A stretch of 64,000 nucleotides of DNA, taken from the NCBI RefSeq assembly GCF_039543245.1, contig NZ_BAABJJ010000003.1:6393-70392 (forward strand), in the 5' to 3' direction. The position numbers and the translations under genes are program-made. The notes under the pieces were generated by a model. The model searched no databases. It was not told the DNA's origin and was given only the letters and a program-made list of their open reading frames with translations. Positions 44,377 to 51,641 of this stretch are shown piece by piece (position 1 is the first letter of the stretch; each line of letters opens with the position of its first letter). This DNA comes from Algibacter_G agarivorans (GTDB lineage: Bacteria > Bacteroidota > Bacteroidia > Flavobacteriales > Flavobacteriaceae).

Positions 44377-46740
44377 TTATTTGTTTTGTGAGGTGTTATT
44401 AAATCTTCTGTTATATAAATTTGAATTCACTTCTTTCGCCTTTTTTACCATTGGAGGGTAGGGAATATCGGTGTTAGAAACAAAGCCAACATTGTAATTT
44501 TCACCATCATGAGCTCTTCCTGTTAAAGGAGAATCTAAATATTGAAACCAATGGGCACCAACCAGATAGGGATTGTCTATTGTTGAATGGGCGTAATCTG
44601 CCCACATATTGGCTCTGTCTTCTTGGTTTGCAGCGTGTACCAAGCCTGAGTGGAACAGTCCTGAATCTGGAGCCCCAATATGATATTCACCTATAAGTGT
44701 TGGCATATCAACTTCTTCTAAAAATTTCCAATACTTTGTACCAATACCTTCTTTGTAATAATTATAACTGAATACATCTACGAATTTAGCTGCGGATTTA
44801 CGCACTTCTTTGGTAATGCCCCAAACAGCAAAACGACATCCCATGTACATGTAATTAGGCATTTTTTTCTCTAAAGCATCATGAATAACTTGGAAATATT
44901 TTGTTGCAAAAGATTCCAACATTGTAGAGAAATCTACTACCATTCCTTCATTGTAATCTTTTAGGTTTTTATAATCCACTCCACTTTCTAGTGCTTTCCA
45001 ACTAATAATATCAGTTTTCCAAGCTTTATTTAAATTTGCTATGGTTTTATGTTTAGATTTTAGAATTTTCATGAATTGCTGCTTTAAATAGCTGTCTTTC
45101 CCTTTAGATAAGCCATCTAAAACCAAACCGTAATGGGATTTGATTGAACTTTCATTACCCCAACTTCTTTCATTATCTACAAACACTCCAATGCACCATG
45201 GGTTATTTTTTACTTCTTCAGAAACTGCATCTATAGATTTTTTAGCACGTTTTTCAAATTCAGGATCAAAAGGATCTGGCATTGGCCCCCAATAATCTGA
45301 ACCTGAGTATACGGTTTGAAAATCTCCGATAATCCATCCGTTGGCAAAATATGGGAGATTATTTCTATGATAAAATGCTGGATCTATCCAGTTTCCAAAA
45401 GAGGTGAATCCCCAGTTGCGCATTCTGTTTTCAGTGACCTCGAGCCATTTTTTAAAAAATGAATTTTTAGATTGTTCACCATATCTACGCTCTAGATTAG
45501 CTCTATAAAAACTAAATGTTTGTCCATGCTCAATAGGTCCAAAATGGGATTCTTTTCTATAACTGTAGTGGTTTGCCAAAGGGTCATCTAAACTTGGTAA
45601 TTCTAAAAACATATCATTTCTAAGTTTATTTACTACATGACCTGTTTTCATTATTTCCAATGGCACATCAATAATCCCTTTTGAATCTTCAGGGGTTATA
45701 TCTTCAGGGTCTCTGTGTTTTATAGCTTCGTCTGTGTAATCAATACCTGTATATGTGGTAGAATTTGCCATACGCACATTGGCAAGACCAATTGAAAAGT
45801 ATAAATGCCCATCTGGACAAACTAAGCCCCATTTGCCATCTACTTTTTCTTTTCTAAAAAAACCTGTAGCTTTTAATTTTGGACCATCTTTCCATCCTCC
45901 ATATTCGCATCTGTCTAGCATTAGGGTATATTCAGCTAATGATTTTAATTCCTCATCTGCTTTAGACTTTAGCTCTTCATCTGAATGAATTTTGATAGGG
46001 AAGTCTCTTTTAGCATTTTGACCAAATTTATCTGCAATGCCTTTTAGGAAATTGGGATCACGATCAGGACTTTCTACAATACGAATATTATCGATTAATA
46101 CTGTTTTATCCTTTAAACCTTGTGCTCTAGAAATACTAATTTTGCTTACTTGACTAAAATCCATTAGGTAAAGCAATCCGCTAATTTTCATGTGAATTGC
46201 ATCTGTTTCCCATGCTGGTGGCGTGTCTCTTAATCCGCTGTTAACATCTTCTTCTTGTGTAGTAATTTCAAAATAGTATGATTTGAAAGTGTTTGGGCGT
46301 ACACTAACAATACGTCTGGTTTTTTTGCCTTCACCATTGTAAATTTCAGCTGTTAAAAAAGCCGATTGGTTATTCATGGCCTTAGCATCAAATACCAAAC
46401 AGTATTTCTTATCAGGATCTAAAGACCACGGAGTAGAAGGTTCAATTTCAATTCCAGAAATCTTTTCATCTTTTTTAAAATGAACTTTTAAAGATTTTTT
46501 ACCTTGATTATATTCTGAAGTTTCATGTTCAATTTCAGAATTAATATTTACAATATCAGCATTGATTGAATCAGCTTCAAAATCATCAATAATTAATTCT
46601 GAATTATAGTCCCAAAGTTTTGAAGTTTCTTGTCTTTTGTCTTCTGAATTTTTACAAGACAGAATAATAAAAGCAAAAAATATAAGAATTATCAATGTGG
46701 TTTTATTATTGTATAAGAAGTAATGTCTATTAGAAACCAT
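44377..46740 (-). CDS. GH50 beta-agarase (2), lipoprotein
   Basis: This 787-residue protein has a lipoprotein signal (FIILSCKNS, Cys near 29). A jelly-roll CBM-like domain (about 45-230; LIIDDFEADSINAD, VLIDNIRIVESPD) precedes the GH50 domain (LKATGFFRKEKVDGKWGLVC). The acid/base is likely E524 (FVDNERSWG) and the nucleophile E685 (IGEYHIG). Compared with the GH50 at 32000-34129 it has an extra ~60-residue loop after FSIGLANVRMANSTTYTG, so it may cut differently. The gene leads a two-gene unit with the PhoD-like phosphatase. Confidence 0.9.
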   Translation of the reverse strand: MVSNRHYFLYNNKTTLIILIFFAFIILSCKNSEDKRQETSKLWDYNSELIIDDFEADSINADIVNINSEIEHETSEYNQGKKSLKVHFKKDEKISGIEIEPSTPWSLDPDKKYCLVFDAKAMNNQSAFLTAEIYNGEGKKTRRIVSVRPNTFKSYYFEITTQEEDVNSGLRDTPPAWETDAIHMKISGLLYLMDFSQVSKISISRAQGLKDKTVLIDNIRIVESPDRDPNFLKGIADKFGQNAKRDFPIKIHSDEELKSKADEELKSLAEYTLMLDRCEYGGWKDGPKLKATGFFRKEKVDGKWGLVCPDGHLYFSIGLANVRMANSTTYTGIDYTDEAIKHRDPEDITPEDSKGIIDVPLEIMKTGHVVNKLRNDMFLELPSLDDPLANHYSYRKESHFGPIEHGQTFSFYRANLERRYGEQSKNSFFKKWLEVTENRMRNWGFTSFGNWIDPAFYHRNNLPYFANGWIIGDFQTVYSGSDYWGPMPDPFDPEFEKRAKKSIDAVSEEVKNNPWCIGVFVDNERSWGNESSIKSHYGLVLDGLSKGKDSYLKQQFMKILKSKHKTIANLNKAWKTDIISWKALESGVDYKNLKDYNEGMVVDFSTMLESFATKYFQVIHDALEKKMPNYMYMGCRFAVWGITKEVRKSAAKFVDVFSYNYYKEGIGTKYWKFLEEVDMPTLIGEYHIGAPDSGLFHSGLVHAANQEDRANMWADYAHSTIDNPYLVGAHWFQYLDSPLTGRAHDGENYNVGFVSNTDIPYPPMVKKAKEVNSNLYNRRFNNTSQNK

Positions 46741-46842
46741 AATTATTTGTTTTATGTTTTGGATGTTTTTAGTTGAAAATCAGATACAATTAAATGAATA
46801 ATAATGGATTTACACTTCTCTATATTATTGTTTTTTTGTCTT

Positions 46843-46860
46843 GTTTAGTTTTTGTCAAGT
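46843..46860 (+). promoter_or_regulatory. Plus-oriented tandem GTCAAGT motif upstream of GH50 (2)
   Basis: The sequence GTTTAGTTTTTGTCAAGT fits the consensus but points away from the GH50 gene that starts 102 bp away on the minus strand. It lies inside a larger inverted repeat with GTCTTGTTT and AAACAAGAC arms (about 46838-46871), so binding on either strand is conceivable. Confidence 0.45.
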
Positions 46861-46879
46861 ACAAACAAGACCTTTTTAA

Positions 46880-47131
46880 TCAAACCATTATTTTATTTAA
46901 GGCCCTTTCTAGTGTGTCTAGTTTTTGTACGTTGAGCATTATGTTTTTTTGAGCGAAATTGTGCCGATAGATTTGGTGATTACTGGTTAGAACGCTATGA
47001 AGTATTTGTGTCAATTTATTCAATAATGATATTTCTGAAATTGATTTTATTTGTTGGGCTATTGAATCAACTTTAAAGAACTCTAAGGAAAGTTTTTTTA
47101 ATCTAAATATTTTGATGTTTTTTTTTAGATC
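46880..47131 (-). pseudogene. Start-less 83-codon open frame of unknown origin
   Basis: After an in-frame stop, the minus strand is open from 47131 down to a TGA at 46880, ending HNFAQKNIMLNVQKLDTLER ALNKIMV. The composition looks protein-like (helical, Lys/Leu-rich) but there is no start codon near its beginning and I recognise no family. It may be the tail of a lost gene or chance. Confidence 0.25.
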
Positions 47132-47204
47132 TTAATATAATTTAGTGTTTAAATCTTTGAAAAGATTTATTATAAGATTTGAAGTGAGGTCTATGTGGTT
47201 TACT

Positions 47205-47243
47205 AAAGCGGAGAATTGATTATTAAATCAATTCTCCGCTTTT
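47205..47243 (+). terminator. Strong terminator facing plus strand
   Basis: AAAGCGGAGAATTGAT (47205-47220) pairs perfectly with ATCAATTCTCCGCTTT (47227-47242), followed by a T run on the plus strand. No plus-strand gene precedes it. It could instead end the minus-strand DUF4861 operon, though the T run is poor in that direction. Confidence 0.7.
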
Positions 47244-47358
47244 TGTTTTTTATATATATTACATGACAGTAAAATGATTGAAGATAAAATAGAATTTATT
47301 CTATTTGTTCAAACACGACCATTTTGCTTTTTGTATTCTATTTTATCATAAACACTAA

Positions 47359-48543
47359 TTATTTCAAACTAATTTCCAAAGGATTGTTTATACGCTCAGA
47401 AAATGCATTTAAATGATTTTCCCAGTCTTGTTTGGTGTTGAATTGTCCACTTTTTTTCCAACCAAAACCTGCGTAATACACTACTTGATTGTTTGTAACA
47501 TTAAGATGTGCATAGGCATTACTTAAGTCCTTTCCCTTACTGTCATACGTTTCAAAATCAACAAAATAATCTTTAGAGGCTATAATGGCAGTTCCTAATT
47601 CTGAATCTGCATGAGGTTGCCAATAGCTAACCCATCCTTTTTCTTTGTTACCAAAAACTTTTCCATCTTTTTCATGTAAAGTTAACCCAGCTGAAATATT
47701 TTTAACTCCTTCCAACGAGATATTAAATTTTGAAAAATTCTGACCCAAATCTAAACTAATTACTCTTGATTCCTTAATGGTATTTCCTGCAGCATCCCAA
47801 TTTTCATATTCTAAATAAAAACTAGTTCTTAAAGGTCCTGTAGTTATGGTGCGCCATTTAGTATAGTTTTTAGAGTAGTAATACGTTGTATCTACTTTTG
47901 CAGCAATACCACCAACACCACGACTTACGCCTACGTGAAAATCATCTAAGCCTTCACCTGTATCTTTATGGTAGCTTCCTGTACCTTCAGTGGTTTCTTT
48001 GTACCATTTATTAATTACTGGATATTCAACTCTTTTTAACCAAGCATCAACACCGCTGGATAGTGTACCACCACGTACATTATCTTCAATCATTTTTTGT
48101 GCTGTTGGTCCGTAAACACGAAAAGCTACTTTATTATTTTCCCAAGTATAATCATCGGTACGCTCTGGTACAAAACGAGAATAGCATAACTCTGGCGCAG
48201 TAGGTTTTTCTGCTTCAGTAACGGTAACTATTTTAAAAGTAACCTCTGAATTCGCTTTTATTTGTGGCTGAAATAAAATAATATCCAAAACACCATCACC
48301 GTCATTATCTACGGTTTGTGTTAGTTCCAACTTTTTGGTTTCCGTATTACGTATGCCGATAGTAGAAAGGTCTTCAACTTTTAAAAGACTTTTTGTTAAT
48401 TCTACGGTTTCAAATGATCTTTCAACATTAAGCGGGTTTTTAACGCTTATGATTGTGACTTTATCCTTTTCAGAACAAGAAAAAAATAAAACTATAGTTA
48501 AAAAAAACAGAATAGATTTACTAAGTCGTTTAAGTTGTTTCAT
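47359..48543 (-). CDS. DUF4861-family lipoprotein
   Basis: The frame is open from 48597, but I chose the ATG at 48543 (MKQLKRLSK), because it gives a clear lipoprotein signal (IVLFFSCSEKD) and a 394-residue protein. The sequence matches the DUF4861 family as I recall it (LCYSRFVPERTDDYTWENNK, RGGTLSSGVDAWLKRVEYP, DDFHVGVSRGVGGI). The function of this family is unknown to me. The chosen start lies 8 bp after the stop of the SDR gene. Its place with kduI suggests a role in uronic-acid glycan processing outside the cytoplasm. Confidence 0.75.
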   Translation of the reverse strand: MKQLKRLSKSILFFLTIVLFFSCSEKDKVTIISVKNPLNVERSFETVELTKSLLKVEDLSTIGIRNTETKKLELTQTVDNDGDGVLDIILFQPQIKANSEVTFKIVTVTEAEKPTAPELCYSRFVPERTDDYTWENNKVAFRVYGPTAQKMIEDNVRGGTLSSGVDAWLKRVEYPVINKWYKETTEGTGSYHKDTGEGLDDFHVGVSRGVGGIAAKVDTTYYYSKNYTKWRTITTGPLRTSFYLEYENWDAAGNTIKESRVISLDLGQNFSKFNISLEGVKNISAGLTLHEKDGKVFGNKEKGWVSYWQPHADSELGTAIIASKDYFVDFETYDSKGKDLSNAYAHLNVTNNQVVYYAGFGWKKSGQFNTKQDWENHLNAFSERINNPLEISLK

Positions 48544-48550
48544 AATGAGT

Positions 48551-49345
48551 TTAATTTTCGTTTGCTGGTTTACCGATAGTTGCAAGAATACCGCCATCTA
48601 CATAAACCACATGTCCGTTAACAAAATCACTTGCTTTAGAACTTAAAAATATTGCGGCACCTTGTAAGTCTTCTGGGTCTCCCCAACGCCCAGCGGGAGT
48701 TCGTCCCATAATGAATTCGTTAAACGGATGCCCGTCTATTCTAATAGGAGCCGTTTGGCTAGTTGCAAAATACCCTGGCCCAATACCATTAGTCTGAATA
48801 TTGAACTTAGCCCATTCTGTTGCCATACTTTGGGTTAGCATTTTTAATCCACCTTTGGCAGCAGCATATGCACCAACAGAGTTCCTGCCTAGCTCGCTCA
48901 TCATAGAGCAAATATTTATTATTTTTCCACTTTGCCTTTCAATCATGCCTTTTACAACGTGTTTTGAAACAATAAATGGTGCTACTAAATCTATATCTAT
49001 TACAGCTTCAAAGTCTGCAACTTCCATGTCAACTAAAGGCGTCCTTTTAATGATACCTGCATTATTAACTAATATATCAATCGGACCAATTTCTTGCTCT
49101 ATTTTTGCGATATTTGTTTTTACTGCGTGTTCATCTGCTACATTAAATAGATAGCCATAAGCATCAATACCTTCTTTTTTATATGCTTTTACTGCGTTAT
49201 CTAACTTTTCTTGAGATGAGTTTCCATTTACAATAATTTTAGCCCCTGCATTTCCAATTCCTTTAGCCATAGCCATTCCTAGACCATGGGTGGATCCAGT
49301 TATCAGTGCTACTTTTCCTGTTAAATCAAATAATTTAATTGACAT
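48551..49345 (-). CDS. KduD/gluconate 5-dehydrogenase-like short-chain dehydrogenase
   Basis: This 264-residue classical SDR has TGSTHGLGMAMAKGIG, NNAGIIKR, the Ser in NICSMMSE, and the YAAAK catalytic pair. The C-terminal WGDPEDLQGAAIFLSSKASD and VNGHVVYVDGG are typical of the KduD/gluconate 5-dehydrogenase group. Lying 16 bp after kduI, it is most simply 2-keto-3-deoxygluconate 5-dehydrogenase (KduD), reducing the KduI product to KDG. It is clearly related to the SDR of the AHG operon (23554-24324), which may catalyse the same reaction. Confidence 0.82.
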   Translation of the reverse strand: MSIKLFDLTGKVALITGSTHGLGMAMAKGIGNAGAKIIVNGNSSQEKLDNAVKAYKKEGIDAYGYLFNVADEHAVKTNIAKIEQEIGPIDILVNNAGIIKRTPLVDMEVADFEAVIDIDLVAPFIVSKHVVKGMIERQSGKIINICSMMSELGRNSVGAYAAAKGGLKMLTQSMATEWAKFNIQTNGIGPGYFATSQTAPIRIDGHPFNEFIMGRTPAGRWGDPEDLQGAAIFLSSKASDFVNGHVVYVDGGILATIGKPANEN

Positions 49346-49361
49346 GTTTTTTTATTAGTAT

Positions 49362-50204
49362 TTATTTTAATTCGTTTATTTTACAATGATCCATATCGCC
49401 GTAGTCTAGGTTTTCACCCGCCATACCCCAAACAAAAGAGTAACTGCTAGTTCCTGAGCCAGAATGAATAGACCATGGTGGTGAAATAACGGCTTGGTTG
49501 TTACCCATCCAAATATGTCTTGTTTCTTGAGGCTGACCCATAAAATGACAAACTGCTTGATCAGAAGGCACTTCAAAATAAAAGTAGATTTCCATACGTC
49601 TGTCATGCACGTGTGCTGGCATGGTATTCCATGAGCTTCCTGTTTTTATGGTAGTCATTCCCATTTGTAATTGACAAACATCTACAACGCTATTAACTAT
49701 ATATTTTCTTAGTGTTCTTGCATTTGCAGTTTCAGGAGCCCCTAATTCAACGACTTCAACATCATTTTTACCTATTTTTTTAATAGGAAATGCTTTATGG
49801 GCTGGGGTAGAGTTTAAATAAAACAATGCAGGATTGTTAGAAGATTTACTGGAAAAGGTTACCTCTTTATTGCCTTGACCTACATATAATGCTTCTTTAT
49901 GTTCTAATTCATAATCCGTACCATCTACTGTTACAGTTCCTGTTTCTCCAACATTTATAATTCCTAATTCTCTTCTTTCTAAAAAATATTCAGCCTTTAA
50001 TGCATCAATGGCATCTAGTTTTAAAGGTGCTTCAGTGGGTACTGCGCTTCCTATTATAAACCTGTCATAATGTGAATACACAAGGTTTATTTTATCAGTT
50101 TCCATTAAATTGTCAATTAAAAACTCGTCTCTTAGCGCTGTTGTATCATAAGATTTAACATCTTTTGGAGATGCTGCGTATCTTGTTGTATAATGTGTTT
50201 TCAT
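49362..50204 (-). CDS. kduI: 5-keto-4-deoxyuronate isomerase
   Basis: The frame is open from 50258, but the ATG at 50204 (MKTHYTTRYAASP) gives 280 residues, the usual KduI length, and starts just after the promoter described below. Zinc ligands are H198, H200, E205 (PAHVHDRRMEIY) and H247 (PPWSIHSGSG). The enzyme isomerises 4-deoxy-5-keto-uronate, from lyase cleavage of pectin-like or other uronate polymers, to 2,5-diketo-3-deoxygluconate. It heads a three-gene unit (kduI, SDR, DUF4861) divergent from a LacI regulator. Confidence 0.92.
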   Translation of the reverse strand: MKTHYTTRYAASPKDVKSYDTTALRDEFLIDNLMETDKINLVYSHYDRFIIGSAVPTEAPLKLDAIDALKAEYFLERRELGIINVGETGTVTVDGTDYELEHKEALYVGQGNKEVTFSSKSSNNPALFYLNSTPAHKAFPIKKIGKNDVEVVELGAPETANARTLRKYIVNSVVDVCQLQMGMTTIKTGSSWNTMPAHVHDRRMEIYFYFEVPSDQAVCHFMGQPQETRHIWMGNNQAVISPPWSIHSGSGTSSYSFVWGMAGENLDYGDMDHCKINELK

Positions 50205-50228
50205 AAAAAAAATAGTATTAATTTTTGA

Positions 50229-50258
50229 CAAAGATATACAATTTATGTTAAAATACAA
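50229..50258 (-). promoter_or_regulatory. kduI promoter of Bacteroidetes type
   Basis: On the minus strand, TTG (50258-50256), a 19-bp spacer and TATCTTTG (50236-50229) fit the Bacteroidetes -33/-7 consensus TTG-N19-TAnnTTTG. The -33 element lies within the operator palindrome, so a bound repressor would block it. Confidence 0.65.
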
Positions 50259-50271
50259 TCGATTGTATTTT
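50250..50271. promoter_or_regulatory. LacI-type operator palindrome
   Basis: A perfect 22-bp palindrome with core ACAATCGATTGT lies in the 111-bp region between kduI and the lacI-family gene. Its dyad symmetry and CG centre fit LacI-family operators. It overlaps the kduI -33 element and lies just upstream of a plus-strand TATATTTG (50277-50284), so it could control both directions. Confidence 0.75.
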
Positions 50272-50315
50272 TTTGTTATATTTGCTGAATATCCAAAAGG
50301 AAAGAATCATATTTA

Positions 50316-51353
50316 ATGGAAATAAACAAAGTTACCATACATGACATAGCAAAAGCTTTAAGTATAGACAGTTCTACGATATCAAGAGCGTTAAATGATA
50401 GTCCGAGGGTAAAAAAGAAAACGAAAGATAGAATCCTCCATAAAGCTCAAGAAATGGGGTATCAGCGCAATCTTTTAGCGTCAAACTTACGTAAGAACAT
50501 TACCAATACTATAGGTGTTGTTGTGCCAAGAATATCACGTCATTTCTTTTCTTCAGTAATCCAGGGTGTTGAGGAAACCGCTTATCAAGCTGGTTATAAT
50601 GTTATAATTTGTCAATCTTTGGAACAACTTGAAAGGGAAAAAAAAATAATTGAAACCTTGATGGCAAATAGAGTAGATGGTGTATTGATCTCCATATCAA
50701 TGGAAACGATGGATTACAGTCATATGGAAGCTTTGAAAAACGGAGGTGTTCCCTTGGTTTTCTTTGATAGACACTGTAATATCCCTGACACCAACAATGT
50801 CCTTATTGATGATTTTAAAGGTGGTTTTGACGCAACACAGCATTTAATTGTTAGTGGATGTAAAAATATTGTTCATTTTTCTGGGCCACAAGCATTAGGG
50901 ATATATAAAAAAAGACTTGAAGGTTACAAAGCAGCTCTAAGTGAAAACAACCTACCTTTTAGGGAAGAATATGTAATAAGTTCCAGATTAATGGAGCAGG
51001 ATGGTATTGAAAACGTAAAAAAAATAGTAACTGATAATTTAGATTTTGACGGTATCTTTTCTGCGAATGATGTTGCGGCAATAGGCGCTATAAAATATTT
51101 AACAAATAATAATGTTAAAATCCCTGAAGATGTTGCTATTGTTGGTTTTAGTAACGAGCCAATTTCAACAGTCATTAACCCTGCATTAACAACTATTGAC
51201 CAGCCAGGATTTGAAATGGGAAAAACAGCAACAGATTTGTTATTGAAATATATAAAAAACCAAAATGGGATTAAAAAATCGCAAACCATTATTATGGATT
51301 CAAATTTAATTGAGCGACAATCATCAAAAAAAGTAAGGGCTAGAAATATTTAG
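50316..51353 (+). CDS. LacI-family transcriptional regulator
   Basis: This 345-residue protein has an N-terminal HTH (VTIHDIAKALSIDSSTISRA, then LNDSPRVKKKTKDRI), the hinge region near 50-60, and a periplasmic-binding-protein-like sensor domain (IGVVVPRISRHFFSSVIQGV, GVLISISMETMDYS, IFSANDVAAIGAIKYL). It is transcribed divergently from kduI, with a palindromic operator in between. It is therefore probably a local repressor of the kduI-SDR-DUF4861 unit and of itself. The effector may be KDG or a related keto-deoxy acid, by analogy. Confidence 0.92.
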   Translation: MEINKVTIHDIAKALSIDSSTISRALNDSPRVKKKTKDRILHKAQEMGYQRNLLASNLRKNITNTIGVVVPRISRHFFSSVIQGVEETAYQAGYNVIICQSLEQLEREKKIIETLMANRVDGVLISISMETMDYSHMEALKNGGVPLVFFDRHCNIPDTNNVLIDDFKGGFDATQHLIVSGCKNIVHFSGPQALGIYKKRLEGYKAALSENNLPFREEYVISSRLMEQDGIENVKKIVTDNLDFDGIFSANDVAAIGAIKYLTNNNVKIPEDVAIVGFSNEPISTVINPALTTIDQPGFEMGKTATDLLLKYIKNQNGIKKSQTIIMDSNLIERQSSKKVRARNI

Positions 51354-51641
51354 TTATGACTTTTATAACCTTAATTAGAGTAAAGTAATAATATTTTTCT
51401 TTAAGAGATTTGAAGTCAATAATATTAAGATTTAGTAAATAAGTTAGTAAATCATCATTTTTAGTGAAAGAATATTGCTAAAAAATAAATCATACTAAAT
51501 TATAATATCACTATAATAATTTAATATGATTGAAGATATTATTGCAGGGTTTATTTTTAGAGCTTTGAATTAAATTCGTATTTTGCGTTACTTTTTTATA
51601 AACCTACACTTAACGTTTAAAAGAACACTATAAAATATTAT

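Larger units (their letters stand above)
46741..47358. other. Long intergenic region with orphan regulatory signals
   Basis: The 618-bp gap between two minus-strand genes contains a plus-oriented GTCAAGT motif, an 83-codon start-less open frame, a strong plus-facing terminator and a 13-bp inverted repeat (47283-47295 with 47335-47347). No intact gene was recognised. Confidence 0.55.

Noticed and set aside
48544..48597. Longer start for the DUF4861 gene
   Set aside because: The extension lies inside the upstream SDR gene and would hide the lipoprotein signal that begins at the ATG at 48543.
50205..50258. Longer start for kduI
   Set aside because: It would put the predicted promoter and part of the operator inside the coding region; the ATG at 50204 gives the normal family length.
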